Assembly: GCA_030431825.1 (NCBI GenBank)
Contig: JAUIIJ010000035.1
Coordinates: 1 to 44,322 of the forward strand
DNA from: Alphaproteobacteria bacterium
GTDB taxonomy: Bacteria; Pseudomonadota; Alphaproteobacteria; Rhodobacterales; Rhodobacteraceae
Reading direction: 5' to 3'
Length of the DNA: 44,322 nucleotides
This document shows positions 1 through 8,631 of this stretch, piece after piece; the first letter of the stretch is position 1; each line of letters begins with the position of its first letter. A program made the translations under genes and the position numbers. Under the pieces are notes generated by a model. That model was given only the letters and a program-made list of their open reading frames with translations. It did not search any database and had not been told where the DNA came from.

Positions 1-98
1 TCGATCAGAACCTCGCCGGCACGCGGCCCATCGAGATTCACATCCATAACCTCCAGCGGCTTACCCGCCTCAATCGCCACCGCAGCTCGCGTTCGCAT
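1..98 (-). CDS. Class III alcohol dehydrogenase / S-(hydroxymethyl)glutathione dehydrogenase, N-terminal fragment
   Basis: Only the first 32 codons are inside the window; the gene continues beyond base 1. Reading the minus strand from the ATG at 98-96 gives MRTRAAVAIEAGKPLEVMDV, followed by NLDGPRAGEVLI. This is the characteristic start of the zinc-dependent class III alcohol dehydrogenases, which oxidise S-(hydroxymethyl)glutathione in formaldehyde detoxification. An AGGAGA ribosome-binding site lies about 8 bases upstream of the ATG. The catalytic and zinc-binding residues are outside the window, so the call rests on the N-terminus alone. A different medium-chain dehydrogenase is possible but less likely. 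It is divergent from the DUF1963 gene. Confidence 0.75.
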   Translation of the reverse strand, partial: MRTRAAVAIEAGKPLEVMDVNLDGPRAGEVLI

Positions 99-259
99 CG
101 CCAAGTCTCCTGACCGTCGTTTTTCCGCGAGCGTGCTGCAACTGGCGCGACAGTGCAAGGCCGATCCTGCGCCCCTGTCCCGTGAATTCCGCATGCGAAC
201 CCAATTTTCGCCTTATTGATCGGGCCTCCTGACCTCCTTTTCAAACCGGGTTACGCGTC

Positions 260-1495
260 ATGATTTTAACGAGATTTGGATTTGGACATTCCGCTATCGC
301 CTTCGCCGCAGTTCTGGCCACCCTGATGTTCGCGGGAATGTGGGTAGCGGGTGGGCCGTCACTTTTGCCCCTGACTATCGCGGTCGCAGCCATCGGGGCC
401 GGCGTGTCCCTGTCTTTGGCGATCCGGGCCACGCATGTGCCGTTTGATCGCGACGCCGATCTGAAGGACGCGATTGATCCTGATGTACCGCCCAAAGCGC
501 ATATTGCTCTGGTGCCTCAATTGCCGGGGACAAACGGCGCAACCTTCAACAGCTGGCTGGGCGGCAGTCCGGCGCTTCCCGAGGGCGAGTCCTGGCCGAT
601 GATTGCCGGGCAACCCACCCAGTTTCTTGCGCAGATCGACTGCACGGCGTTACCGGACACGCTTTGGCAGGGTATCGGGCCGCGACGCGGTTGGTTGGTG
701 TTTTTTCGCGCGACCGGTCACGAACATGGCGCGTTGCCGGTGCGCGTGCTGCATGTCGAGGGGCGGGTGACGACGTGTCCGCCTCCAATGGGCCAGCACG
801 TGCGGCCTCGCTGGCCACTGCTGCTTCACGGTGCCGGAGAGCAAGCTGTTGTCGATACGGGCGCGGGGCCGCAATGGGGTGTCCTGCACGATGTCGATCT
901 GGCCCTGCCGGGATACCAGCCTTTCGATTGGACCAGCGCGGAAATGCTGCTGGAATGCCTGATGGTGCGAACCGGCGGCGCGGCGTGGTGTTTTGACGAC
1001 ACGAAATGTCATCGGGTTGCTGATGGTCTGGCCCGGTTGCGTGCCGATTTCGATCGGCTCAGAACCGAAGAGACCGAGTTTGAAGACGCTGCGCCTGCGC
1101 TGTTGAGCGCAGCACTCGCCCTCGTCACGGCAGCAGGTGACTGCAAGTGTGGCTGTGGCGGTACGCAGACACAGTTGCGGCAGGCCGCACGCGCTTATTT
1201 TGCACCATTCGAACGCCATTGCCGCCAGATTTATGCGGGCGATCCGCGCGCGTTGCCGCCCGAGCAACGCGCCCTGTTCGAACCGTTCTGGGCGCATAAT
1301 GCCCGGCACGAGACGGGGAGTATCGGCGCGGACGACGTGTCAAGGAAGGTCGGAGCGGAGGTCTTGCTCGAATTGCCGTCCAGCGAATTGCTCGGCTGGA
1401 TGTTCGGAGAAGCAAGGGCGCTGCGCATCTTCCTGACCGCCGAAGATCTTGCCGAGGGCAGGCTGGACCGGGCCTGGGGCAGCGTTGCCGCGTGA
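260..1495 (+). CDS. Membrane-anchored DUF1963 (YwqG-like) protein
   Basis: A 411-residue protein of unknown function. Residues about 10-55 form two closely spaced hydrophobic segments, so it is probably anchored in the inner membrane. From about residue 85 it carries YwqG/DUF1963-type signatures: LGGSPALPEGESWP, then FLAQIDC, then a GWLVFF strand. The C-terminus (LGWMFGEARALRIFLTAEDL) matches the family ending. DUF1963 proteins are widespread but have no established reaction. A small Cys-rich patch, CKCGCGG near residue 295, is unusual and could bind metal; that is inference. The ribosome-binding site before the ATG is weak. The gene converges on the cytochrome c'-like gene and shows no operon partner. 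Confidence 0.7.
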   Translation: MILTRFGFGHSAIAFAAVLATLMFAGMWVAGGPSLLPLTIAVAAIGAGVSLSLAIRATHVPFDRDADLKDAIDPDVPPKAHIALVPQLPGTNGATFNSWLGGSPALPEGESWPMIAGQPTQFLAQIDCTALPDTLWQGIGPRRGWLVFFRATGHEHGALPVRVLHVEGRVTTCPPPMGQHVRPRWPLLLHGAGEQAVVDTGAGPQWGVLHDVDLALPGYQPFDWTSAEMLLECLMVRTGGAAWCFDDTKCHRVADGLARLRADFDRLRTEETEFEDAAPALLSAALALVTAAGDCKCGCGGTQTQLRQAARAYFAPFERHCRQIYAGDPRALPPEQRALFEPFWAHNARHETGSIGADDVSRKVGAEVLLELPSSELLGWMFGEARALRIFLTAEDLAEGRLDRAWGSVAA

Positions 1496-1599
1496 CCGTG
1501 GGAGCGGCGGGATGCGGTTTCACCTTTGCACGTATAGCGCCGGGCCGTGTATTCAACAGGATGTTGCGTCGCCCGATCATCGAGTCCGGCTTTCGTGTG

Positions 1600-2064
1600 T
1601 CACATATCCTTGCGGTAGGCGCGGTGGCAGGCAAGACACGCATGGATCATGCGCGGCAGGGTTTTGCGCAGGCGTGGCAGGGTCGAGACGTCCAGCTTTC
1701 GCGCCGCCGATCGCGCCGACTTCGCCTGTTGCCTGAACCCGGACCAGTCTGACCAGATTTCCGGGCGGGCATTGGAAAGGGGATCCGAATGCGCCTTGCG
1801 GAACAGCGCCGGTATGCGACCGGTCGTGTAGATCAACCTGCGCCGGGCGTCGCGCGCGCGGGTGCGATCGAAAACCGCCCGCCCGCCCATCATGTCGCTC
1901 AGAATCGCCAGCGCCGTGTTGTTGGCATTCATCGCCATCATGCGCTTTTGCACGCCGGGGTCGGTGACCCGGCTGATCTGCCCGGACTGCGCCAGCACGC
2001 CGCCGGTCAGGAGCAGCAGAACCAGAACTAACCCCGCGCCTCGCACATGATCCGGTCGTCTCAT
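1600..2064 (-). CDS. Cytochrome c'-like periplasmic protein
   Basis: A 154-residue protein with a signal peptide (MRRPDHVRGAGLVLVLLLLT, cleavage probably after VLAQ). A helical domain follows, ending in CLACHRAYRKDM. A CxxCH haem-attachment motif at the extreme C-terminus followed by an aromatic residue and Arg is the hallmark of class II cytochromes c (cytochrome c'). These are four-helix-bundle proteins that often bind nitric oxide or act as periplasmic redox proteins. The open frame extends upstream to 2115, but the ATG at 2064 is directly followed by the signal sequence and is the better start. No redox partner gene is adjacent. The family assignment is good; the physiological role is not visible here. 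Confidence 0.75.
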   Translation of the reverse strand: MRRPDHVRGAGLVLVLLLLTGGVLAQSGQISRVTDPGVQKRMMAMNANNTALAILSDMMGGRAVFDRTRARDARRRLIYTTGRIPALFRKAHSDPLSNARPEIWSDWSGFRQQAKSARSAARKLDVSTLPRLRKTLPRMIHACLACHRAYRKDM

Positions 2065-2151
2065 CTGCCCACCGCTCCCTTGCACCGCCTCAACGGTGTT
2101 CAGTCTAGGGGGCAATGTATGAAGATTTGCCTGCCGCAGGTGCCGTGAATT

Positions 2152-2721
2152 TCAGAGCGCGACAAGCCCGCCACGCACGAAATCGGTGGCAAGATCGGCA
2201 TATTCTGCACGGCTCAGGCCCTTGCCCGGCCGGTTCCACATGTAAAACCAGTTGAGGATGCCGAAAACCGACATGGTCGCGGCGCGCAGGCGGTCTCCGG
2301 CAAGCGCCGGGTTCTCGGCCTTCAGGGCATCCGACATGATTCCGACCAGACCGCGTTGCAGGTCGAGCAGCGGTTCCTGCATGTCGGGGGGCAGGGTGGC
2401 CAGCGCATCCAGCTGCAGCTTGTGTTCGGCATCGGCGTCCGCGTAGGCGGCGAGAATCGCACGGATCAACCCCGCCAGGGCATCGTGGCGCGCGGCCTCG
2501 ACGCTTTCGGACAACTCCGACAGATGCGATTGCAGGATATCGAAGAGAAGGTCTTCCTTGCTGTCATAATAGTGATAGATCAAAGCCTTGGAGACGCCGC
2601 ATTCGCGAGCGGCACCGGTCATTGATGCGCGGTCATAGCCATGTCGGGCAAAGTAACGTGCCGCGCCCTTGCGCAGGGCGGCACGTTTTTCGTCGTGATC
2701 TCTGGCGACGCCCCGGGGCAT
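2152..2721 (-). CDS. paaR: TetR-family repressor of phenylacetate genes (PaaR-like)
   Basis: A 189-residue TetR regulator. The N-terminal helix-turn-helix lies at about residues 14-60, with the recognition stretch GAARECGVSKALIYHYYDSK. The rest is an all-helical ligand-binding domain. Its ATG overlaps the stop codon of paaK (TGATG, 2723-2719), so it is probably translationally coupled as the last gene of paaI-paaJ-paaK-paaR. TetR regulators in this position generally respond to phenylacetyl-CoA and repress paa genes. A 12-base palindrome, GACCG-TG-CGGTC, at 5692-5703 between paaI and paaZ is the obvious target. The open frame continues far upstream, but the extra sequence is antisense-like paaK sequence. 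The ligand is inferred from context. Confidence 0.85.
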   Translation of the reverse strand: MPRGVARDHDEKRAALRKGAARYFARHGYDRASMTGAARECGVSKALIYHYYDSKEDLLFDILQSHLSELSESVEAARHDALAGLIRAILAAYADADAEHKLQLDALATLPPDMQEPLLDLQRGLVGIMSDALKAENPALAGDRLRAATMSVFGILNWFYMWNRPGKGLSRAEYADLATDFVRGGLVAL

Positions 2722-4031
2722 CAGCTTTTGGGGCGGTTGTCGATGATCCGCACCGCCTTGCCCTGGCTGCGGGCAACACCGCCCGGTTCCGAGACATCGA
2801 CCTTGACGGTCACGCCGACATTGCGCTTGACCTTGCCGCGCAGGTCGGCGGCCGCATGGGCGCGGTCTTCGGCACTCGAAAAACCCTCGATGGCCTCGAC
2901 CTGAACCAGCATTTCGTCCATCCGATCGGGCCGGGACAACACGATCTGGAAATGGGGCGCGAGCCCTTTCACGGTCATCAGCTGTTCCTCGATCTGGGTC
3001 GGGAACACGTTGACGCCGCGCAGGATGATCATGTCGTCGCTGCGGCCGGTGACCTTTTCCATCCGCCGCATGGCGCGCGCGGTGCCGGGCAACAGCCGGG
3101 TCAGGTCGCGGGTGCGGTAACGGATGATCGGAAACGCCTCTTTGGTCAGCGAGGTAAAGACCAGCTCGCCCTGTTCGCCATCCGCCACCGGGTCGCCGGT
3201 TTCCGGGTTGATGATCTCGGGATAGAAATGGTCTTCCCAGATGTGCAGACCGTCCTTGGTTTCGACACACTCCATAGACACGCCGGGGCCCATGACCTCG
3301 GACAGGCCATAGATATCGACCGCATGCATGTCGAATGCAGCCTCGATTTCCTGCCGCATGGCGTTTGTCCAGGGCTCGGCACCAAAGATACCCACCTGCA
3401 ACGAGCATTCGCGGGGGTCCATGCCTGCGGTGTTGAACTCGTCGAGGATCGACAGGGCATAAGACGGTGTCACGGTGATGCCCTTGGGCTGGAAATCGCG
3501 GATCAGGCGCACCTGGCGTTCGGTCATGCCGCCCGAAACGGGCACGGTGGACAGACCGAGCGCGTCGGCCCCCAGATGCACGCCCAACCCGCCGGTGAAC
3601 AGACCGTAACCGTAAGCGTTATGCAGCATGTCGCCACGGCGCAGTCCTGCGGCACGCAAACTGCGCGCCACGACCGCGCCCCACACATCCAGATCGCCCT
3701 GCGTATAGCCGACGACGGTGGGTTGCCCGGTGGTGCCCGACGATGCATGTACGCGGCGCAATTTCTCGCGCGGGACCGCGAACATGTTGAACGGATAGTT
3801 GTCGCGCAAATCCTGTTTCACGGTGAACGGAAACCTGGCCAGATCGGACAGCGTGGTCAGGTCATCGGGGTGAACGCCCGCGGCTTCAAAGCTGGACTTG
3901 TAGAACGGTACGTTGTCATAGGCATGCTTCAGCGACCATTGCAGGCGTTTGACCTGAAGCGCGGCGATTTCATCCCGGCTCGCGGTTTCGATCGCTTCAA
4001 GGTCACCGGGGCGGGGGGACAGGTCCTTCAT
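2721..4031 (-). CDS. paaK: Phenylacetate-CoA ligase
   Basis: A 436-residue AMP-forming ligase that activates phenylacetate to phenylacetyl-CoA, the first cytoplasmic step of the aerobic hybrid pathway. The nucleotide-binding loop HASSGTTGQPTVVGYT is at about residues 95-110. Later family motifs include IFGAEPWT, YGLSEVMGPG and RYRTRDLTRLLPG. The C-terminal lid domain includes GRSDDMIILRGVNVFPTQIE. Length matches PaaK proteins of about 430-440 residues. The ATG at 4031 overlaps the stop of paaJ (TGATG), and the gene ends overlapping the start of paaR. The in-frame ATG at 4079 lies inside the thiolase and was rejected. Confidence is high for reaction and pathway. Confidence 0.95.
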   Translation of the reverse strand: MKDLSPRPGDLEAIETASRDEIAALQVKRLQWSLKHAYDNVPFYKSSFEAAGVHPDDLTTLSDLARFPFTVKQDLRDNYPFNMFAVPREKLRRVHASSGTTGQPTVVGYTQGDLDVWGAVVARSLRAAGLRRGDMLHNAYGYGLFTGGLGVHLGADALGLSTVPVSGGMTERQVRLIRDFQPKGITVTPSYALSILDEFNTAGMDPRECSLQVGIFGAEPWTNAMRQEIEAAFDMHAVDIYGLSEVMGPGVSMECVETKDGLHIWEDHFYPEIINPETGDPVADGEQGELVFTSLTKEAFPIIRYRTRDLTRLLPGTARAMRRMEKVTGRSDDMIILRGVNVFPTQIEEQLMTVKGLAPHFQIVLSRPDRMDEMLVQVEAIEGFSSAEDRAHAAADLRGKVKRNVGVTVKVDVSEPGGVARSQGKAVRIIDNRPKS

Positions 4032-5224
4032 CAGGCTTTCTCCAGCAAGAGGGCGATGCCCTGACCGACGCCGATGCACATGGTGCAGATCGCGCGGTTC
4101 ATGTCGTTGTCAGTCATTGTGAGCGATGCGGTCAGCGCCAGCCGCGTCCCGGACATGCCGAGCGGGTGGCCAAGCGCGATCGCGCCGCCATGCGGATTCA
4201 CGTGATCGGCATCATCCGGCAGGCCAAGTCGACGGGTCACGGCCAATCCCTGTGCGGCAAAGGCCTCGTTCAATTCGATCAGGTCGATATCGCCGATGCC
4301 GAGGCCGTGCCGTGTCAGCAGTTTTTCGGTCGCGGGAGCAGGGCCGATCCCCATGATCCGGGGCGGTACGCCGACCGTCGCCATGCCCGCGATGCGCGCG
4401 CGCGGCGTCAGGCCGTATTTTTGAACCGCTGCTTCCGATGCAACGATCACCGCCGCCGCGCCGTCATTCACACCGGATGCGTTGCCCGCGGTGACGCTGC
4501 CGCCCTGCCGGAACGGGGTGGGCAGGCTGGCCAGTTTTTCCAGTGTGGTCTGGCGCGGGTGCTCGTCGGTATCGACGATTCTGGGGTCGCCCTTGCGCTG
4601 CGCGATACTGACCGGAGTGATTTCGCGCGCCAGCCGTCCGCTGGCAATCGCAGCGGCGGCGCGTTCCTGTGACCGCAGGGCAAAGGCGTCTTGCGCCGCG
4701 CGCTCGATGTTGAAATCCGAGGCGACGTTCTCGGCGGTCTCGGGCATCGAGTCGGTGCCGAAATGCTTGTGCATCTCACGGTTCACAAAGCGCCAGCCGA
4801 TGGTGGTGTCATAGATCTCGGCCTTGCGCGAGAACGCGGCATCGGCCTTGGGCATCACCAGTGGCGCGCGGCTCATGCTTTCGACGCCGCAGGCGATCAC
4901 CACCTCGGCCTCGCCACAACGCACCATCCGCGCGGCTGAGCCCACGGCATCCAGACCCGAGCCGCACAACCGGTTGATCGTGCCGCCGGGCACCGTGTCG
5001 GGAAGCCCGGCCAGCAGCGCCGACATGCGCGCGACGTTGCGATTGTCTTCGCCGGCCTGGTTGGCGCACCCGGCAAGCACTTCGTCGATCTCGATGCCGT
5101 CATGGGGTGCGGTGACCTCGCGCAGCACATGGGCGAGCATATCGTCGGGCCGGACGCCGGAAAGGGCGCCACCGTAGCGACCGATGGGGGTGCGCAGCCC
5201 TTCGCACAGATAGGCGTGTGTCAT
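4031..5224 (-). CDS. paaJ: 3-oxoadipyl-CoA / 3-oxo-5,6-dehydrosuberyl-CoA thiolase
   Basis: A 397-residue thiolase. The nucleophilic cysteine is C87 in GGTINRLCGSGLDAV. The second conserved block is NPHGGAIALGHPLGMSG, with the catalytic His, and the C-terminal CTMCIGVGQG carries the second Cys. Family signatures ESMSRAP and NEAFAAQ are present. In the phenylacetate pathway this enzyme acts twice, releasing acetyl-CoA or succinyl-CoA. By sequence alone it could equally be called PcaF of the beta-ketoadipate pathway; the neighbours (paaI, paaK, paaZ) favour paaJ. The ATG at 5224 overlaps the paaI stop by four bases (ATGA), and the 3' end overlaps paaK. The open frame runs further upstream, but that part lies inside paaI in another frame. 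Confidence 0.92.
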   Translation of the reverse strand: MTHAYLCEGLRTPIGRYGGALSGVRPDDMLAHVLREVTAPHDGIEIDEVLAGCANQAGEDNRNVARMSALLAGLPDTVPGGTINRLCGSGLDAVGSAARMVRCGEAEVVIACGVESMSRAPLVMPKADAAFSRKAEIYDTTIGWRFVNREMHKHFGTDSMPETAENVASDFNIERAAQDAFALRSQERAAAAIASGRLAREITPVSIAQRKGDPRIVDTDEHPRQTTLEKLASLPTPFRQGGSVTAGNASGVNDGAAAVIVASEAAVQKYGLTPRARIAGMATVGVPPRIMGIGPAPATEKLLTRHGLGIGDIDLIELNEAFAAQGLAVTRRLGLPDDADHVNPHGGAIALGHPLGMSGTRLALTASLTMTDNDMNRAICTMCIGVGQGIALLLEKA

Positions 5225-5652
5225 GATGTCTCCTCGAAATTCTGACCCTTGATGGTGCGCGACAGGCCGCGGAACAGGGCAACCTTGCGGCCATCCGCGC
5301 CGGTCACGGTGATGTCGTAGACACCGGAGCGCCCGGTGCGCGCCGATTCGACCGCGCTGGCGGTCAGCCGTTCGCCCGGCTGTCCCGGTGTCAGGTAGGT
5401 GATGGAGTTTTCCTGTGCCACGGTCACCTGGTTGTAACTGTTGCAGGCAAAGGCAAAGGCGCTGTCCGCCAGCGTGAATATATAGCCGCCATGACAGATC
5501 CTGTGCCCGTTCAGGTGATGATCCTGAACCGTGAACGACATGGTTGCGGTGCCCGGGCCAACGGCGTCCAGAGTCATGCCGAGCCACTGCGACGCGGCGT
5601 CGCTGGCCCACATTGCAGCTGCACTGCGTTCGGCACGTTCCTGTGGTGTCAT
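5221..5652 (-). CDS. paaI: Phenylacetyl-CoA pathway thioesterase PaaI (hotdog fold)
   Basis: A 143-residue hotdog thioesterase. The core motif NGHRICHGGYIFTLADSAFA has His54-Gly-Gly and Asp63, the acid of the PaaI family. PaaI hydrolyses ring-hydroxylated phenylacetyl-CoA thioesters and is thought to rescue CoA from dead-end intermediates. The chosen ATG at 5652 is preceded by a strong GGAGGAGG-type ribosome-binding site. The earlier in-frame ATG at 5781 lies across the divergent promoter and has no such support. It is the first gene of the minus-strand unit and is divergent from paaZ, with a TetR-type palindrome at 5692-5703 between them. Confidence 0.93.
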   Translation of the reverse strand: MTPQERAERSAAAMWASDAASQWLGMTLDAVGPGTATMSFTVQDHHLNGHRICHGGYIFTLADSAFAFACNSYNQVTVAQENSITYLTPGQPGERLTASAVESARTGRSGVYDITVTGADGRKVALFRGLSRTIKGQNFEETS

Positions 5653-5691
5653 GTCCGCCTCCTCCAAGGTAACCCTACCCTGCATAAAACC

Positions 5692-5703
5692 GACCGTGCG
5701 GTC
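5692..5703. promoter_or_regulatory. Candidate PaaR operator in the paaI-paaZ divergent promoter
   Basis: A perfect 12-base inverted repeat, GACCG-TG-CGGTC, lies 39 bases upstream of paaI and 62 bases upstream of paaZ. Palindromes of the GACCG/CGGTC type are common operators of TetR repressors of CoA-thioester metabolism. A TetR gene is the last gene of the minus-strand unit. Binding is inferred. Confidence 0.55.
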
Positions 5704-5765
5704 AATAGTGTTGATTTCATCGCCGGAAATGTGCATGGTGGCAGCGCAACATGGGGAGAACCGAA

Positions 5766-7793
5766 ATGCTGAAACCGGCAAGCTATGCGATTGGGAAATG
5801 GATCGGGCCCGGTGCCGAATCGCGGGCGGTTCATGGGCCGGTCACCGGCGCACAGATCGCAATGGCCGGCGGCGCGGCGCTCGATATCCAGGGCATGCTT
5901 GACTGGGGGCGGAATGTGGGCGGCCCGGCTTTGCGCGCGATGGGGTTTCATGACCGTGCCCGGTTGATAAAGGCGCTGGCGGTCTATCTCGGTGAGCGCA
6001 AGGAAGAGCTCTATGCGATCAACCCGCTGACCGGCGCGACCCGTCGGGACGGGGCCATCGATATCGATGGCGGCATCGGCACGATGATGGTGATCGCGAG
6101 CAAGGGGCGGCGCGAGATGCCCGACGGGCAGGTCTATGTTGACGGGGCCACCGAGGGTCTGTCCCGCGGTGGCACATTTGCCGGTCAGCATATCGCGGTG
6201 CCGCTGCAGGGTGTGGCGGTGTTGATCAACGCATTCAACTTCCCGGTCTGGGGAATGCTGGAAAAGCTCGCCCCGGCCATCCTTGCCGGTATGCCGGTGA
6301 TCGTGAAACCGGCAACCCAGACCTGTTACCTGACCGAGGCCTGTTTCCGCATGATCGTCGAATCGGGCATCCTGCCCGAGGGTGCGGTGCAGCTGGTTAT
6401 CGGTGGCACCGGCGACATGCTTGACCGTCTCGGGGCTCAGGATGTGGTCAGCTTTACCGGTTCGGCAGACACGGCGCTGCACCTGCGGAGCAATCCGGCG
6501 CTGATGCGCAATTCGGTGCGTTTCCACGCGGAGCAGGACAGCCTGAATGCCACAATCCTCGGTCCCGATGTCACGTCCGGGTCGCCCGCGTTCGAGGCGT
6601 TCATCAAGGAAGCCGCCAACGAAATCACCACCAAGGCGGGGCAGAAATGTACCGCGATCCGGCGCATTATCGTGCCGCAATCCGCGATGACCGATGTGGC
6701 AGATGCGCTGACCGCGCGTCTGGCCGGGGTTTCGGTGGGCGACCCGGCGGCCGATGGCGTGCGCATGGGCGCGTTGGCGAGCGCGGCGCAAAAATCCGAT
6801 GTGCTCGACAAGCTTTCGGCATTGGCGAAGGAAACCACGCGCCTGACGGGTGACCCTGAGCAGGTGGATCTGATCGGTGCGAGCGCCGACGGCGCGTTCC
6901 TCGCACCGACGCTGTTGCGCTGCGATGACCCGGACGCGGCGCGCGCGGTGCATGAACTCGAAGCGTTCGGACCGGTTTCGACCCTGATGGCCTATCGCGA
7001 CACGGCGCATGCGGCGGCGCTGGCCAATCGCGGCGGCGGGTCTCTGGTGGCGTCTCTGGTCACAGACGATCCCCAGATCGCCCGGCAGGTGACGCTGGCC
7101 AGCGCGGCGTGGCACGGGCGGCTGTATATCAATGGCGCGAGCAGCGCGGGGGAAGCAACCGGCCACGGTGCCCCGCTGCCCCATATGGTGCATGGCGGAC
7201 CGGGCCGTGCCGGAGGCGGCGAGGAGCTGGGCGGGGTGCGCGGCGTGCTGCACTACATGCAGCGCACCGCCATTCAGGGGAGCCCGGACGTGATAGCGGC
7301 GATCACCGGTCAGTGGCAGCCCGGCGCAACCGAGCAGACGCCTGCGCAGCATCCGTTCCAACGCACCTTCAATGAAATCCGGATCGGTGACACGCTGCAC
7401 ACGGACCCGCGCGTGGTGACACTGGATGACATCGCGCATTTCGCGGAATTCACCGGCGACACCTTTTACGCGCATACGGATGAAGAGGCGGCCAGGGCGA
7501 ACCCGTTCTTCCCGGGCCGTGTCGCGCATGGCTATTTGCTGCTGTCCTTTGCTGCCGGGTTGTTCGTTCAGCCCGATCCGGGTCCGGTGCTGGCCAATAC
7601 GGGTCTGAACGGGCTGAGTTTCCAGAAGCCGGTCAGCCCGGGCGACAGTATCCGGGTGAGGCTGACCTGCAAGCGCAAGACCCGGCGCACCGAGACCTAT
7701 GGCGAAGTCGCCTGGAACGTGACGCTGACCAACCAGGATGGCGATCAGGTTGCCCAGTATGAGCTTTTGACGATGGTATCCTATACGCGGTAA
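5766..7793 (+). CDS. paaZ: Bifunctional oxepin-CoA hydrolase / 3-oxo-5,6-dehydrosuberyl-CoA semialdehyde dehydrogenase
   Basis: A 675-residue fusion enzyme that opens the oxepin-CoA ring and oxidises the resulting aldehyde. Residues 1 to about 520 are an NAD(P)-dependent aldehyde dehydrogenase domain, with catalytic Cys295 (KAGQKCTAIRR) and Glu256 (FHAEQDSLN). These numbers coincide with those known for the E. coli enzyme. Residues about 535-675 are an R-hydratase (MaoC-like hotdog) domain with Asp565 and His570 in TGDTFYAHTDE. Length is close to E. coli PaaZ (681). ATG 5766 was chosen over ATG 5751 because GGGGAGAA sits at the right distance before it. It is divergent from paaI and followed after nine bases by paaX. 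The paaABCDE oxygenase genes are not in the window. Confidence 0.95.
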   Translation: MLKPASYAIGKWIGPGAESRAVHGPVTGAQIAMAGGAALDIQGMLDWGRNVGGPALRAMGFHDRARLIKALAVYLGERKEELYAINPLTGATRRDGAIDIDGGIGTMMVIASKGRREMPDGQVYVDGATEGLSRGGTFAGQHIAVPLQGVAVLINAFNFPVWGMLEKLAPAILAGMPVIVKPATQTCYLTEACFRMIVESGILPEGAVQLVIGGTGDMLDRLGAQDVVSFTGSADTALHLRSNPALMRNSVRFHAEQDSLNATILGPDVTSGSPAFEAFIKEAANEITTKAGQKCTAIRRIIVPQSAMTDVADALTARLAGVSVGDPAADGVRMGALASAAQKSDVLDKLSALAKETTRLTGDPEQVDLIGASADGAFLAPTLLRCDDPDAARAVHELEAFGPVSTLMAYRDTAHAAALANRGGGSLVASLVTDDPQIARQVTLASAAWHGRLYINGASSAGEATGHGAPLPHMVHGGPGRAGGGEELGGVRGVLHYMQRTAIQGSPDVIAAITGQWQPGATEQTPAQHPFQRTFNEIRIGDTLHTDPRVVTLDDIAHFAEFTGDTFYAHTDEEAARANPFFPGRVAHGYLLLSFAAGLFVQPDPGPVLANTGLNGLSFQKPVSPGDSIRVRLTCKRKTRRTETYGEVAWNVTLTNQDGDQVAQYELLTMVSYTR

Positions 7794-7802
7794 GGCTGGC
7801 GG

Positions 7803-8600
7803 ATGGACCCGCTTGCCCCGCTTATCTCCGCCCTGCATGCGCAGGGGCGGCTTCGTGTCTGGTCGCTGGTGATCACCGCATTTGGCGATCTCGTGCAGCA
7901 TCGCGGCGGTGAAATTTCCAGCACGCGCTTGCGGATGGTGCTCGGGCGCGTCGGGGTGGAACAGGGGGCGTTGCGCACCGCGTTGTCGCGTCTGAGCAGC
8001 GACGGTTGGGTTCACAGCGAACGGGCCGGGCGCAGCAGCCGGTATCGGCTCACGGCGCAGGGGCTCGACCGATTTGCATCCGCGACCGCACGAATCTACG
8101 CACCGCCGCGCACCGAACCGGTGCAGCGATGGGCTGCCGCCGTAACGCTGACCGGCGCAGGGGACGAAAGCATACGCATCATACCGGCCGACGACGCAGC
8201 GGGGGTGGCCGATTGCCTGCTGGTTGGCGATCTGAAGCAACTGTCCAACGCCTATCGCGCAGCACAGCTCGGGGTGGCCCATCGGGCGGCGCTGGCCGCA
8301 CTCGCCGCCGATCTTGGCGCCTTGCGGACAGCGATTGCAGACCCGCTCGATGCAACGGCGGCGCGGCTGTTGCTGATACACCGGTGGCGCCGGATCGTGC
8401 TGCGGTTTCCCGAATGCATTCCCGACCTGATGCCGCATGACGCGCCGCTTCGCAATCCGCGCGAGTCGGTGGCGCGTGCCTATGCGATGCTGACGCCGGC
8501 GGTGGAGGGATGGCTGACCAGCGACACGGGCGGGCTGGCACCGCTGCCAAAAGCGTCACAGCCGGCGGCGAAACGCTTTGGCGGCGCGTTATGGGCTTGA
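7803..8600 (+). CDS. paaX: PaaX-family transcriptional regulator
   Basis: A 265-residue regulator. The N-terminal winged helix has RVWSLVITAFGDLVQHRGGE, followed by GVEQGALRTALSRLSSDGWV, the typical PaaX helix-turn-helix. The C-terminal PaaX domain carries LLLIHRWRRIVLRFPECIPD. PaaX proteins repress phenylacetate genes and are released by phenylacetyl-CoA; E. coli PaaX is longer, about 316 residues. The gene starts nine bases after paaZ with an AAGG ribosome-binding site, so it is almost certainly co-transcribed with it. It is the second regulator of this locus beside the TetR gene. Its operator is not evident in the sequence. Confidence 0.85.
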   Translation: MDPLAPLISALHAQGRLRVWSLVITAFGDLVQHRGGEISSTRLRMVLGRVGVEQGALRTALSRLSSDGWVHSERAGRSSRYRLTAQGLDRFASATARIYAPPRTEPVQRWAAAVTLTGAGDESIRIIPADDAAGVADCLLVGDLKQLSNAYRAAQLGVAHRAALAALAADLGALRTAIADPLDATAARLLLIHRWRRIVLRFPECIPDLMPHDAPLRNPRESVARAYAMLTPAVEGWLTSDTGGLAPLPKASQPAAKRFGGALWA

Positions 8601-8631
8601 TTTGCGGCGCGATCACGGCAAGGCTGATCGC

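Noticed and set aside
2622..4064. A 480-codon plus-strand frame opposite paaK
   Set aside because: It is the antisense shadow of paaK, with low-complexity composition and no motif or ribosome-binding site.
5649..8438. A 929-codon open frame on the minus strand opposite paaZ and paaX
   Set aside because: It lies fully antisense to well-supported genes, and its Arg/His/Gly/Gln-rich protein has no family features. Long antisense frames are expected in GC-rich coding DNA.
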